From Winogradskyella immobilis (GTDB lineage Bacteria > Bacteroidota > Bacteroidia > Flavobacteriales > Flavobacteriaceae), in the NCBI RefSeq assembly GCF_021887715.1, contig NZ_JAIQXX010000008.1:1-64000 (forward strand): 64,000 bases of DNA, written 5' to 3'. The translations under genes were made by a program, and so were the position numbers. Shown one piece after another: positions 18,837-26,899 of the stretch. Under the pieces are notes generated by a model, which saw nothing but the letters and a program-made list of their open reading frames with translations, had not been told where the DNA came from and did no database searches. Position 1 is the stretch's first letter, and every line of letters starts with the position of its first letter.

Positions 18837-19934
18837 ATGAAATATTTAGTTGCAATAAGTAGGCTATTAGTAGGTGTATTATTTATCATTTCTGGTTTAA
18901 TAAAGCTTAATGATCCGCTTGGGTTTTCGTATAAACTACAAGAATATTTTAGTACAGATGTTTTAAATATTCCTTTTCTAGAACCATATGCATTAGGTAT
19001 TTCAGTATTAGTTGTTGTCTTTGAGGTTGTGCTTGGAGTTTTTCTGCTTATAGGTTATAAACCAAAATTTACGGTTTGGAGTTTATTAGGGATGATTGTC
19101 TTTTTTACTTTTTTAACCTTTTATTCAGCTTATTTCGATAAGGTAAAAGATTGTGGTTGTTTTGGGGATGCTTTAAAATTAACACCATGGGAAAGCTTTA
19201 CTAAAGATGTTGTATTACTTTTCTTTATTCTAATATTGTTTTTTGGACTAAAGCACATTAAACCCATATTAGCAAAAATGCCAAATGCTATCGTGGCTGT
19301 GTTAAGCTTATTACTTTCATTGTGGTTTGGGTATCATGTATTAATGCATTTGCCAACTAAAGATTTTAGAGCGTACAAAATTGGAGATAACCTCCAAAAG
19401 AATATGGAAATTCCTGCTAATGCAGCTAAACCAATTGTACAGCACACATGGACATTTAATATTAATGGTGAAGAAAAGGAATTTATAACTAACGGGAGTT
19501 ATCCTTCTGTAGATAATGGTGAATATGTAGGAGTAGAAACGAAAGAAATTGATCCAGGGTTTATTCCTAAAATTCAAGATTTTAGTATAGAATCTAATGA
19601 CGAAGATTTAACCACATACTTTTTAGAGAAAGATAGATTGGTTATTGTAGCGATGTATAATATTTTAAACTCTGAAGCAGATGGTCTAGCAAAGCTAAAG
19701 CGTTTTACTGATAATGCTATTGATAAAGGATATACAGTAATTGGTTTATCTGCATCTGGCGATGTGGCAAAACAACAATTAAAAACAGATTATAATTTAA
19801 GCTTTGATACGTACCTGTGTGATGAAAAAGTGGTAAAGACTATAGTAAGAGCAAATCCTGGTATTGTTATTTTAGAGAAAGGAACAGTAGTTAACAAAGC
19901 TCACTGGAACGATATAGAAGATATAGAGTTGTAA
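18837..19934 (+). CDS. DoxX/BT_3928-type membrane protein with thioredoxin-like C-terminus
   Basis: A 365-residue inner-membrane protein. The N-terminal half has four transmembrane helices and a DoxX/MauE-like layout with the CGCFGD motif (residues about 104-109). The C-terminal half (about 250-365) resembles a peroxiredoxin/thioredoxin fold (IVAMYNI...YTVIGLSASGD...FDTYLCDE...NPGIVILEKGTVV) but lacks a CxxC pair. It matches the family called BT_3928 in Bacteroidota; a redox role is inferred. It precedes the ABC permease, tpiA, prmA and clpS on the same strand. Confidence 0.82.
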   Translation: MKYLVAISRLLVGVLFIISGLIKLNDPLGFSYKLQEYFSTDVLNIPFLEPYALGISVLVVVFEVVLGVFLLIGYKPKFTVWSLLGMIVFFTFLTFYSAYFDKVKDCGCFGDALKLTPWESFTKDVVLLFFILILFFGLKHIKPILAKMPNAIVAVLSLLLSLWFGYHVLMHLPTKDFRAYKIGDNLQKNMEIPANAAKPIVQHTWTFNINGEEKEFITNGSYPSVDNGEYVGVETKEIDPGFIPKIQDFSIESNDEDLTTYFLEKDRLVIVAMYNILNSEADGLAKLKRFTDNAIDKGYTVIGLSASGDVAKQQLKTDYNLSFDTYLCDEKVVKTIVRANPGIVILEKGTVVNKAHWNDIEDIEL

Positions 19935-19997
19935 ACTAAAAACTCGATTTCTCTCTATAAATTAAATAATTTGATGTTTAGAATTACATGAATAATT

Positions 19998-20025
19998 CAC
20001 CTAACACCTAACACCTAACACCTAA
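19998..20025. repeat. Tandem heptamer CACCTAA x4
   Basis: Four perfect copies of CACCTAA followed by CACCTGA, which supplies the apparent CTG start of the permease gene. The array occupies the place where the 5' leader should be. Confidence 0.9.
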
Positions 20026-20028
20026 CAC

Positions 20029-21105
20029 CTGATAAAATATATACTACATAAAGTTTTTTACGCGTTTCTTACTTTAATAGGTGTAGTTACTGTAATTTTC
20101 TTTTTGTTTACTATTCTTCCGGGTGATCCTGCTAAAATGATGCTGGGCCAAAATCAAACGGCAGAACAGGTGGATGCCGTGAAAAAAAAGTACGGGTTTG
20201 ATAAGCCTATAAGCACACAGTATGCCTATTATATTAATGATTTATCACCTATTTCTTTTCACTCAATATTAGAAAATGATTATACGTTTCTATCCGAAAA
20301 TAAATACAAGGTATCAAAACTTTTTACCGTTGGTAAAACGACAATAGTTATAAAATTACCTTATTTAAGAGAGTCTTTTACTAAACAAGGTAAAAAAGTA
20401 AGTCAGGTGATAAAAGAGACTTTACCCAATACATTTGTACTTGCAGTTTCGGCAATATTAATTGCTATCGTTTTAGGTGTTATTTTTGGAATTGTATCGG
20501 CATTATATAAAGATAAATGGATAGATAAAAGTATTCAGATATTAAGTACTTTGGGTATGAGTGTACCTTCCTTTTTTAGTGCTATTTTATTTGCTTGGTT
20601 ATTTGGTTTTGTATTGCATAAATACACAAATTTAGAAATGACAGGCAGTTTATATGAGTTAGATGATTTTGGCGAAAAGGTAAATGTAAAATGGAAAAAT
20701 CTTATACTGCCAGCAATAGTTTTAGGAATAAGACCTCTAGCAGTTGTTATACAGTTGATGCGTAATTCACTTCTAGAAGTAATGAACCAAGATTATATTA
20801 GAACGGCTAGAGCTAAAGGACTTAGTGAATTTCAAGTCATAAAAAACCATGCGGTTAAAAATGCTTTAAATCCTGTGATTACAGCAATTTCTGGTTGGTT
20901 TGCTTCTATGTTGGCAGGAGCTGTTTTTGTCGAATATATCTTTGGGTGGAATGGACTTGGGAAAGAAATTGTAAATGCATTAAACACATTAGACCTTCCA
21001 GTAATTATGGGTTCTGTATTAATTATAGCCACAAGTTTTATTATAATTAATATTGGTGTAGATTTAATTTATGCGTGGTTAGATCCTAGAGTGAAATTAG
21101 ATTAA
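20029..21105 (+). CDS. ABC transporter permease, DppB/OppB type (apparent CTG start)
   Basis: Inner-membrane permease of the peptide/nickel importer family, about 358 residues with six transmembrane helices. Near the end it has the EAA-type loop (YIRTARAKGLSEFQVIKNHAVKNALNP). In-frame sequence upstream of the first TTG (20104) encodes IKYILHKVFYAFLTLIGVVTVIFF, the expected first helix. The only start-like codon in front of it is CTG at 20029, bounded upstream by an in-frame TAA at 20023. A TTG start would delete most of helix 1. No DppC partner, ATPase or binding protein lies beside it. Confidence 0.8.
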   Translation: MIKYILHKVFYAFLTLIGVVTVIFFLFTILPGDPAKMMLGQNQTAEQVDAVKKKYGFDKPISTQYAYYINDLSPISFHSILENDYTFLSENKYKVSKLFTVGKTTIVIKLPYLRESFTKQGKKVSQVIKETLPNTFVLAVSAILIAIVLGVIFGIVSALYKDKWIDKSIQILSTLGMSVPSFFSAILFAWLFGFVLHKYTNLEMTGSLYELDDFGEKVNVKWKNLILPAIVLGIRPLAVVIQLMRNSLLEVMNQDYIRTARAKGLSEFQVIKNHAVKNALNPVITAISGWFASMLAGAVFVEYIFGWNGLGKEIVNALNTLDLPVIMGSVLIIATSFIIINIGVDLIYAWLDPRVKLD

Positions 21106-21134
21106 TTTATAAAGTTCCATCTTCAATAATACCT

Positions 21135-21142
21135 TATTTTTG
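21135..21142 (+). promoter_or_regulatory. Candidate -7 element (TATTTTTG) for tpiA
   Basis: Matches TAnnTTTG in the 108-bp gap before tpiA, 71 bp from the ATG. Spacing is longer than for the other candidates in this window, so support is modest. Confidence 0.3.
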
Positions 21143-21213
21143 TATAACATTAAAGCTTTTGCTTTGTAGAGATTTAGATTAATAAAACATTCCGTTTTAG
21201 CGGATTATATACT

Positions 21214-21963
21214 ATGAGAAAACATATCGTTGCAGGGAATTGGAAAATGAATAACAATTTATCAAAAACCGAAAACCTATTAAATGAACTAAAAAAACAA
21301 ACCAAATCTTCTGATGCTGAAGTTATGGTAGCACCAACATTTGTTAATTTATCCCATGCTTTTAAAACTTTAAAACAAACAGATATAGAAGCTGTTGCAC
21401 AGAACATGCATTTTGCAGAAAATGGCGCCTATACTGGTGAAATTAGTGCAGACATGCTTAAAAGTATCGGAATAAATACAGTTATTTTAGGGCATAGCGA
21501 ACGCCGTGCGTATTACAATGAAACAGATGCTTCATTAGCGAAAAAAATAGATGCGGCATTAGCCAATAACATGCGTAGTATTTTTTGTTTTGGAGAAGAA
21601 TTAGCAGATAGAAAATCGGGGAATCAAGAAACGATTGTAGCTTCTCAAATTAAAAATGCATTATTTCATTTAAAAGCTGATGCTTTTACAAACATTGTTT
21701 TAGCTTATGAGCCTGTTTGGGCTATAGGAACAGGCGAAACCGCAAGCCCAGAACAAGCTCAAGAAATGCATGCATTTATAAGACAGTTGTTGTCTGATAA
21801 GTATGGAGATGCTGTAGCTAACTCGGTTTCTATTTTGTATGGAGGAAGCGTAAAGCCTAATAATGCTAGAGAAATTTTCTCAAAACCTGATGTTGATGGA
21901 GGTTTAATTGGTGGAGCTTCGCTTAAAGCAGAAGATTTTTATGCCATTGTTAATGCGTTTTAA
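21214..21963 (+). CDS. tpiA: Triosephosphate isomerase
   Basis: Interconverts dihydroxyacetone phosphate and glyceraldehyde 3-phosphate in glycolysis. It is complete at 249 residues with catalytic K11 (AGNWKMN), H94 (LGHSERR) and E166 (AYEPVWAIGTG), and phosphate-binding YGGSVKPNN and GGLIGGASL loops. It is followed by prmA after 6 bp, suggesting a tpiA-prmA-clpS transcript. Confidence 0.97.
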   Translation: MRKHIVAGNWKMNNNLSKTENLLNELKKQTKSSDAEVMVAPTFVNLSHAFKTLKQTDIEAVAQNMHFAENGAYTGEISADMLKSIGINTVILGHSERRAYYNETDASLAKKIDAALANNMRSIFCFGEELADRKSGNQETIVASQIKNALFHLKADAFTNIVLAYEPVWAIGTGETASPEQAQEMHAFIRQLLSDKYGDAVANSVSILYGGSVKPNNAREIFSKPDVDGGLIGGASLKAEDFYAIVNAF

Positions 21964-21969
21964 TTAAAC

Positions 21970-22812
21970 ATGTCAGATAATATATATATAGGTTATACAT
22001 TTGAGGTAGAACCTTTGCAGCCTGCTACAGAAATTCTTATTGCAGAACTTGGTTATGCAGGGTTTGAAAGTTTTGTAGAAAATGACAAAGGAGTTATTGC
22101 TTATATACAAAAAGAAGAATGGTACGATGCTATTTTAGAAGATATTCAAATATTGAATTCATCTGAATTTCATATTTCATATAACGTTGAAGAAATTGCA
22201 CAAACCAATTGGAATGCCGAATGGGAAAAGAATTTTCAACCTATTGTAGTTGATGATATTTGTACGGTTCGTGCTCCATTTCATAAAAAACCAACAACAA
22301 AATTTGATTTGGTTATAGAACCCAAAATGAGTTTTGGAACAGGTCATCATGAAACCACACACATGATGATTCAGCATATTCTAAAAAACGATTTCCAAGA
22401 CAAATCAGTTTTAGATATGGGTTGTGGCACAGGTGTTTTAGCCATTTTAGCTGAGAAAGTTGGAGCAAAAAATATAGATGCTATAGATATAGATCATTGG
22501 TGCTATTTAAATAGTTTAGAAAATGTAGAAAGGAATTTCTGTAAAAATGTTTCGGTTTATCAAGGTGATGCTACTTTATTACATGGAAAAGCATATGATA
22601 TTATTATTGCTAATATTAATAGAAACATATTATTAAATGATATGGCAACTTATGCTAAGTGCTTGAATAAAAATGGTATTTTATTTTTAAGTGGATTTTA
22701 TGAAAACGATATCTCTATAATTGAGGAAGAATGTCAACGGCATATGTTAAAATTGAAAGAAACCATAAAAAGAGGATCTTGGGTTTCATTAAATTTTTTT
22801 ACATTAGATTAA
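21970..22812 (+). CDS. prmA: Ribosomal protein L11 methyltransferase
   Basis: SAM-dependent methyltransferase that trimethylates ribosomal protein L11. A short N-terminal substrate-recognition domain (WNAEWEKNFQPIVV) leads into the catalytic domain with PKMSFGTGHHETT and SAM motif LDMGCGTGVLA, then the NINRN active-site region. The 280 residues are complete. It lies 6 bp after tpiA. Confidence 0.95.
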   Translation: MSDNIYIGYTFEVEPLQPATEILIAELGYAGFESFVENDKGVIAYIQKEEWYDAILEDIQILNSSEFHISYNVEEIAQTNWNAEWEKNFQPIVVDDICTVRAPFHKKPTTKFDLVIEPKMSFGTGHHETTHMMIQHILKNDFQDKSVLDMGCGTGVLAILAEKVGAKNIDAIDIDHWCYLNSLENVERNFCKNVSVYQGDATLLHGKAYDIIIANINRNILLNDMATYAKCLNKNGILFLSGFYENDISIIEEECQRHMLKLKETIKRGSWVSLNFFTLD

Positions 22813-22870
22813 AATTGAATGGCTAAGAACAACCTAATAGGAAAAAAGGTTGTAAAAGCAAAAGTATAAT

Positions 22871-23146
22871 ATGAGTACTAAAGAAAAAGTATTAGAAGAT
22901 TTACTTGTCGAAGAAGAGACTATTAAACAAAATGAAATTGTATTGTTTAATGACGATGTTAATACATTCGATCATGTTATCGAATGCCTAATGCATGCCT
23001 GTGATCATACACCAGAGCAAGCTGAACAATGCTCGATAATTGTACATTATAAAGGAAAGTGTACGGTTAAAACTGGCGCATACGACGATTTAAAACCACG
23101 TTGCTCTAAATTATTACAAGCCGGACTAAGTGCCGAAATTGTTTAA
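22871..23146 (+). CDS. clpS: ATP-dependent Clp protease adaptor ClpS
   Basis: Adaptor that delivers N-degron substrates to ClpAP. The 91 residues contain the core IVLFNDDVNTFDHVIECL, with the NDD-NT substrate/ClpA-binding region, and the C-terminal KAGLSAEI-like end. It is in line with tpiA and prmA. Confidence 0.93.
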   Translation: MSTKEKVLEDLLVEEETIKQNEIVLFNDDVNTFDHVIECLMHACDHTPEQAEQCSIIVHYKGKCTVKTGAYDDLKPRCSKLLQAGLSAEIV

Positions 23147-23244
23147 ATTATTTGTAGCTAGATCTACGCTTCTCTCAATAGTACATCAATTAGAATAAGT
23201 TAATAGAACTTACATTTATTAATACACCAGCAATACCATTGAAA

Positions 23245-24651
23245 TTATAAGGTACTTGGGCAAATAAAATCTGTTGTCTTTAAATTTGTTTTTTTAATAG
23301 CCCCGAAACCACCAGCAACATCAACTAATTTATCAAAACCTCTTGCTTTTAGTATAGAAGCAGCTATGACAGAACGATAACCACCAGCACAATGTATGTG
23401 ATACATTTTATCTTTGCTAACAGCATCCATATTGTTGTTAATATAATCTAAAGCAAAATGCTGAGCATTTTCTAAATGCATTGTTTTATACTCGCCATCT
23501 TTTCTAACATCTAATATGTTTACCTCTCCATTATTAATTCGTGTTTCAAAAACTTCAGCAGAAATAGATTCTAAAGTGTCTGTTTCTCTTCCAGAAGATT
23601 TCCAAGCCTCAATTCCTCCTTCTAAATATCCTAAAGTGTTATCATAGCCCACACGAGAAAGCCGTGTTACTGCTTCTTTAGATTTGCCTTCAGGCACAAC
23701 AAGAATAATAGGCTGTTTTAAATCTGTAATTAAAGCACCAACCCACGGAGCAAATGATCCATTTAAACCAATAAATATAGAATTAGGAATATGACTTTCT
23801 ATAAAATCGGATTGTGGTCTAACATCTAAAACTAGAGCAGATTCATGATTTGCCATTGCTTCAAAAGCATCAGAACTTAGTGGTATATCTCCTTTTTCTA
23901 AAACAGCTTCAAAATCGTCATATCCCATTTTATTAAGCATAGCATTTTTAGCAAAATATTGAGGTGGCGGCGCTATACCATCGAGCACTTCTTTAACAAA
24001 TTCTATTTTGGTCATGTCAGCCCTTAACGCATAGTTGGTTTCTTTTTGTTCTCCTAAAATACCTACAGTTTCTTTACTTAAGTTTTTTCCGCAAGCAGAG
24101 CCAGCTCCATGCGCAGGATAAACAACAACATCGTTAGATAAAGGCATAATTTTGTTACGTAAGGAGTCATAGAGCATACCTGCTAAATCTTCGCGCGTTA
24201 AGTCAGATTTTATAGCTAAATCTGGTCGACCAACATCTCCTAAAAATAAAGTATCACCCGAAAAAATAGCGTGATCTTTTCCTGTTTCATCAATAAGCAG
24301 ATAAGTTGTAGATTCTAAGGTATGACCAGGAGTATGTAACACTTTAAAAGTAAGTTTGCCTAATGAAAAAGTTTCATTGTCGACAGCAGAATGGATATTG
24401 TATTCTGTTTTAGCTTCTGGACCGTAAATAATAGTTGCTCCAGTTTTTTTAGCTAAATCTACATGGCCAGAAACAAAATCTGCATGGAAATGCGTTTCAA
24501 AAATATACTTAATCTTTGCATTGTTTGCTTCAGCTTTATCAATGTATTGTTGAGTTTCACGTAAAGGGTCAATAATTGCAACTTCTCCTTCAGACTCAAT
24601 ATAATATGCTCCTTGTGCTAAGCATCCTGTATATAATTGTTCAATCTTCAT
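23245..24651 (-). CDS. MBL-fold / double rhodanese sulfur-handling protein
   Basis: A 468-residue cytoplasmic protein. Residues 1-210 form a metallo-beta-lactamase domain of the ETHE1/persulfide dioxygenase type (THFHADFVSGH with H54, H56, D58, H63; TPGHTLEST; FSGDTLFLGDVGR). Two rhodanese domains follow (about 265-355 and 370-460). The first lacks the active-site cysteine (VVPEGKSKE); the second has CAGGYR with C421. The likely job is oxidation or transfer of sulfane sulfur from glutathione or other persulfides. It is the last gene of a sulfur operon with TauE and two YeeE-type genes. Confidence 0.9.
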   Translation of the reverse strand: MKIEQLYTGCLAQGAYYIESEGEVAIIDPLRETQQYIDKAEANNAKIKYIFETHFHADFVSGHVDLAKKTGATIIYGPEAKTEYNIHSAVDNETFSLGKLTFKVLHTPGHTLESTTYLLIDETGKDHAIFSGDTLFLGDVGRPDLAIKSDLTREDLAGMLYDSLRNKIMPLSNDVVVYPAHGAGSACGKNLSKETVGILGEQKETNYALRADMTKIEFVKEVLDGIAPPPQYFAKNAMLNKMGYDDFEAVLEKGDIPLSSDAFEAMANHESALVLDVRPQSDFIESHIPNSIFIGLNGSFAPWVGALITDLKQPIILVVPEGKSKEAVTRLSRVGYDNTLGYLEGGIEAWKSSGRETDTLESISAEVFETRINNGEVNILDVRKDGEYKTMHLENAQHFALDYINNNMDAVSKDKMYHIHCAGGYRSVIAASILKARGFDKLVDVAGGFGAIKKTNLKTTDFICPSTL

Positions 24652-24724
24652 AATCGTTTATTTTTATTTTTCATTTCAAATTTACAAAACTTCGTTTTTA
24701 GTCAATGCCAAATTTTTCATATAA

Positions 24725-25522
24725 TTATATGAGCTCTTTACATATAATATAAAACGCCATAACTAAAATAAAATAACCAAAGCCTTTCTTTAATTTTTTA
24801 CCACTAATGTATCTTGATAAGTAAACACCAAGGATTATACCTATAATGGATAACGCTGTAAAGCTTAATAAAAAGACCCAATCAATATCAATATTATTAA
24901 GATCTCCTAAAAAGCCTATTAAAGATTTTATGGCAATGATAAAAAGAGAAGTTCCTATCGCTTTTTTCATAGGTAGTTTTGCTAGTAATACTAAAGCAGG
25001 AATAATTAAAAATCCACCACCAGCACCAACAAGTCCTGTGAGTAAACCCACAAGAATACCTTCTAATGCTATTAAAGGAAAATTATAAGTAACTTTAGAT
25101 ACAGTGTTATTATTATCTTTTCTGCCTCGTATCATAGATAGACTTGCAAGTAGCATAACTATTGCAAATAATAACATTATAAAAATGGTATTAGTGACTT
25201 TAAAATTACCGATACTAAATACTACATCAGGTATTATAGGAACAAGAAAACGTCGAGTTAGGTAGACAGCAATAAATGCAGGAATTGCAAAAATAATTGC
25301 TGTTTTAAGATCTATAAATCCTTTTTTAAAATTTTGAAAAGCTCCTATTGCAGAAGTAACACCTACAACAAATAAAGAATATGCTGTAGCAACCAGTGGG
25401 TTTAAACCAAATAAGTAAACTAAAATAGGAACAGATAGTATGGAACCACCGCCACCAATTAAACCTAGAACGAGACCCGCTATGACAGCTCCAAAATATC
25501 CTAAAATAGTAGCTATATCCAT
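24725..25522 (-). CDS. TauE/SafE sulfite/sulfonate exporter family protein
   Basis: A 265-residue inner-membrane protein with about eight transmembrane helices in two inverted halves. Each half has the family glycine motif (LGLIGGGGSILSVPILVY and GLVGAGGGFLIIPALVLL). Family members export sulfite or sulfoacetate-type anions. It directly abuts the upstream YeeE gene (no gap) and lies 73 bp before the MBL/rhodanese gene, so sulfite produced by the latter is the probable substrate (inference). Confidence 0.9.
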   Translation of the reverse strand: MDIATILGYFGAVIAGLVLGLIGGGGSILSVPILVYLFGLNPLVATAYSLFVVGVTSAIGAFQNFKKGFIDLKTAIIFAIPAFIAVYLTRRFLVPIIPDVVFSIGNFKVTNTIFIMLLFAIVMLLASLSMIRGRKDNNNTVSKVTYNFPLIALEGILVGLLTGLVGAGGGFLIIPALVLLAKLPMKKAIGTSLFIIAIKSLIGFLGDLNNIDIDWVFLLSFTALSIIGIILGVYLSRYISGKKLKKGFGYFILVMAFYIICKELI

Positions 25523-25933
25523 TTAATGAGGTAGTTTATTTTTTAATAGACCATATACAAAAGTACCAAGTATTGCAGATGCTATCATTATAAGTACTGA
25601 AAATGATCCTGTGCCTACTAATATGTACATTGGTCCAGGACATGCACCAGAAAGCGCCCATCCGAGTCCAAAAATTGAACCTCCAATAATATAGCGAAAA
25701 ACTCCTTTTTCTTTAAGCGGAATGTTAATGGTTTTGCCTTCTATATTTTTTGTTTTCTTACCAATCAGTAGTAGTAAAATACCTGTGCCTACTGCAGTGC
25801 CGATAATTCCATACATATGAAAAGATTGAAATTTAAACATCTCAAAGATACGATACCAAGACACAGCTTCAGATTTCACTAATACAATTCCAAAGAAGAT
25901 ACCGACGACTAAAAATTTTAGATACTTTGCCAT
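25523..25933 (-). CDS. YeeE/YedE-type sulfur transporter, small half (DUF6691-like)
   Basis: A 136-residue protein with four transmembrane helices and the half-site motif GLGWALSGACPGPMYILVG. It corresponds to the C-terminal half of single-chain YeeE/YedE thiosulfate transporters. It is one base downstream of the larger half (25935-26492) and touches the TauE start. The two halves most likely assemble into one transporter. Confidence 0.88.
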   Translation of the reverse strand: MAKYLKFLVVGIFFGIVLVKSEAVSWYRIFEMFKFQSFHMYGIIGTAVGTGILLLLIGKKTKNIEGKTINIPLKEKGVFRYIIGGSIFGLGWALSGACPGPMYILVGTGSFSVLIMIASAILGTFVYGLLKNKLPH

Positions 25934-25934
25934 G

Positions 25935-26492
25935 TTAAAATAGTATTGGAAAAATTAAATGAATCATAATTAGACCTCCAATAAAAAAACCAATAACAGC
26001 GATTAATGAAGGTAACTGTAAACTACTTAAGCCTGTTATAGCATGCCCCGAAGTACAACCTCCAGCATAACGTGTGCCAAAACCGACAAGAAAACCGCCA
26101 ATAATAAGGATTAAAAACCCTCTAATGCTTAATACAGCATCACAACTATAAATTTCGTTAGGGACTAAGGTTTTACCAGCATTTTCAAAGCCTAAAACAC
26201 TTAAATCTGAAACGGTCTGTTGACTTAAATTAATGTCTGTAGGACTTGATAAGAAATGGTGTGCTATAAATCCTCCAATAACAGCTCCTAATACAACAGT
26301 AAGATTCCAACGTTGTGCTCTCCAATCGAACTTAAAAAAATCTGAATATTTAGAAGCTCCCCCAATGGCACAAAGTGTTTTTAAATTAGAAGACATGCCA
26401 AAGGTCTTTCCAAAATAAATTAAAATAAACATAATGCCTGCTATAAGTGGGCCAGAGATATACCATGGCCAAGGCTGAAGAATATATTCCAT
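25935..26492 (-). CDS. YeeE/YedE-type sulfur transporter, large half
   Basis: A 185-residue membrane protein with the motif [21 protein letters not shown], the cysteine-containing signature of thiosulfate transporter YeeE. First gene of the operon YeeE-large, YeeE-small, TauE, MBL/rhodanese. Import of thiosulfate or another reduced sulfur compound is inferred from the family and context. Confidence 0.88.
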   Translation of the reverse strand: MEYILQPWPWYISGPLIAGIMFILIYFGKTFGMSSNLKTLCAIGGASKYSDFFKFDWRAQRWNLTVVLGAVIGGFIAHHFLSSPTDINLSQQTVSDLSVLGFENAGKTLVPNEIYSCDAVLSIRGFLILIIGGFLVGFGTRYAGGCTSGHAITGLSSLQLPSLIAVIGFFIGGLIMIHLIFPILF

Positions 26493-26588
26493 AATTAAAT
26501 TGTTTAATACAAAAATAGAAGATTAGAATTTAGTTTATATTACAAATGTTATTAAAACACAGATATTTCAATTTTTGAAATAAATAGT

Positions 26589-26620
26589 TTGGCTGGTTTT
26601 TAATATTTGTGTTATATTTG
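26589..26620 (+). promoter_or_regulatory. Promoter of tRNA-Arg (-33 TTG, -7 TATATTTG)
   Basis: TTG at 26589-26591 and TATATTTG at 26613-26620 with a 21-bp spacer match the Bacteroidota sigma-ABfr consensus TTTG-N17-23-TAnnTTTG. The tRNA begins 16 bp after the -7 box. Confidence 0.65.
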
Positions 26621-26635
26621 CACCCACTTAAAAAC

Positions 26636-26709
26636 GGCCATGTGGCGCAACTGAATAGCGCACTTGATTACGGCTCAAGAGGTTCCAGGTTTGAATCCTG
26701 GCATGGTCA
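26636..26709 (+). tRNA. tRNA-Arg (anticodon ACG)
   Basis: A 74-nt cloverleaf. Acceptor arms GGCCATG and CATGGTC pair (one G-U), with discriminator A. The anticodon stem CTTGA/TCAAG encloses loop TTACGGC with anticodon ACG, and the T-loop is GGTTTGAATCC-like. CCA is not encoded. ACG is the A34 (inosine) isoacceptor reading CGN codons. Confidence 0.95.
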
Positions 26710-26711
26710 CA

Positions 26712-26738
26712 AAAAGCTTACCAATTTGGTAAGCTTTT
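26712..26738 (+). terminator. Terminator after tRNA-Arg
   Basis: Stem AAAAGCTTACC / GGTAAGCTTTT directly after the tRNA, ending in T-rich sequence. Confidence 0.85.
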
Positions 26739-26899
26739 CTGTTTTATAAAATCTGATGAAACGTGCTAGATTTTGTTTTTTATATGTTTATAGATTATCA
26801 TGAATAATAAAGATAATTAGTTTTCTGAATTAGCACCACTTACAAAATTTTGTGTTGCATGATAATAATTTAATTGCATATATTTACAAAAAAAAAAGA

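Noticed and set aside
20104-21105. Permease starting at TTG 20104
   Set aside because: It would cut off most of the first transmembrane helix, which is encoded in frame upstream back to CTG 20029.
26636-26709. tRNA-Arg as an integration site for a genomic island
   Set aside because: No duplicate of the tRNA 3' end was seen downstream in the window and no integrase gene is present.
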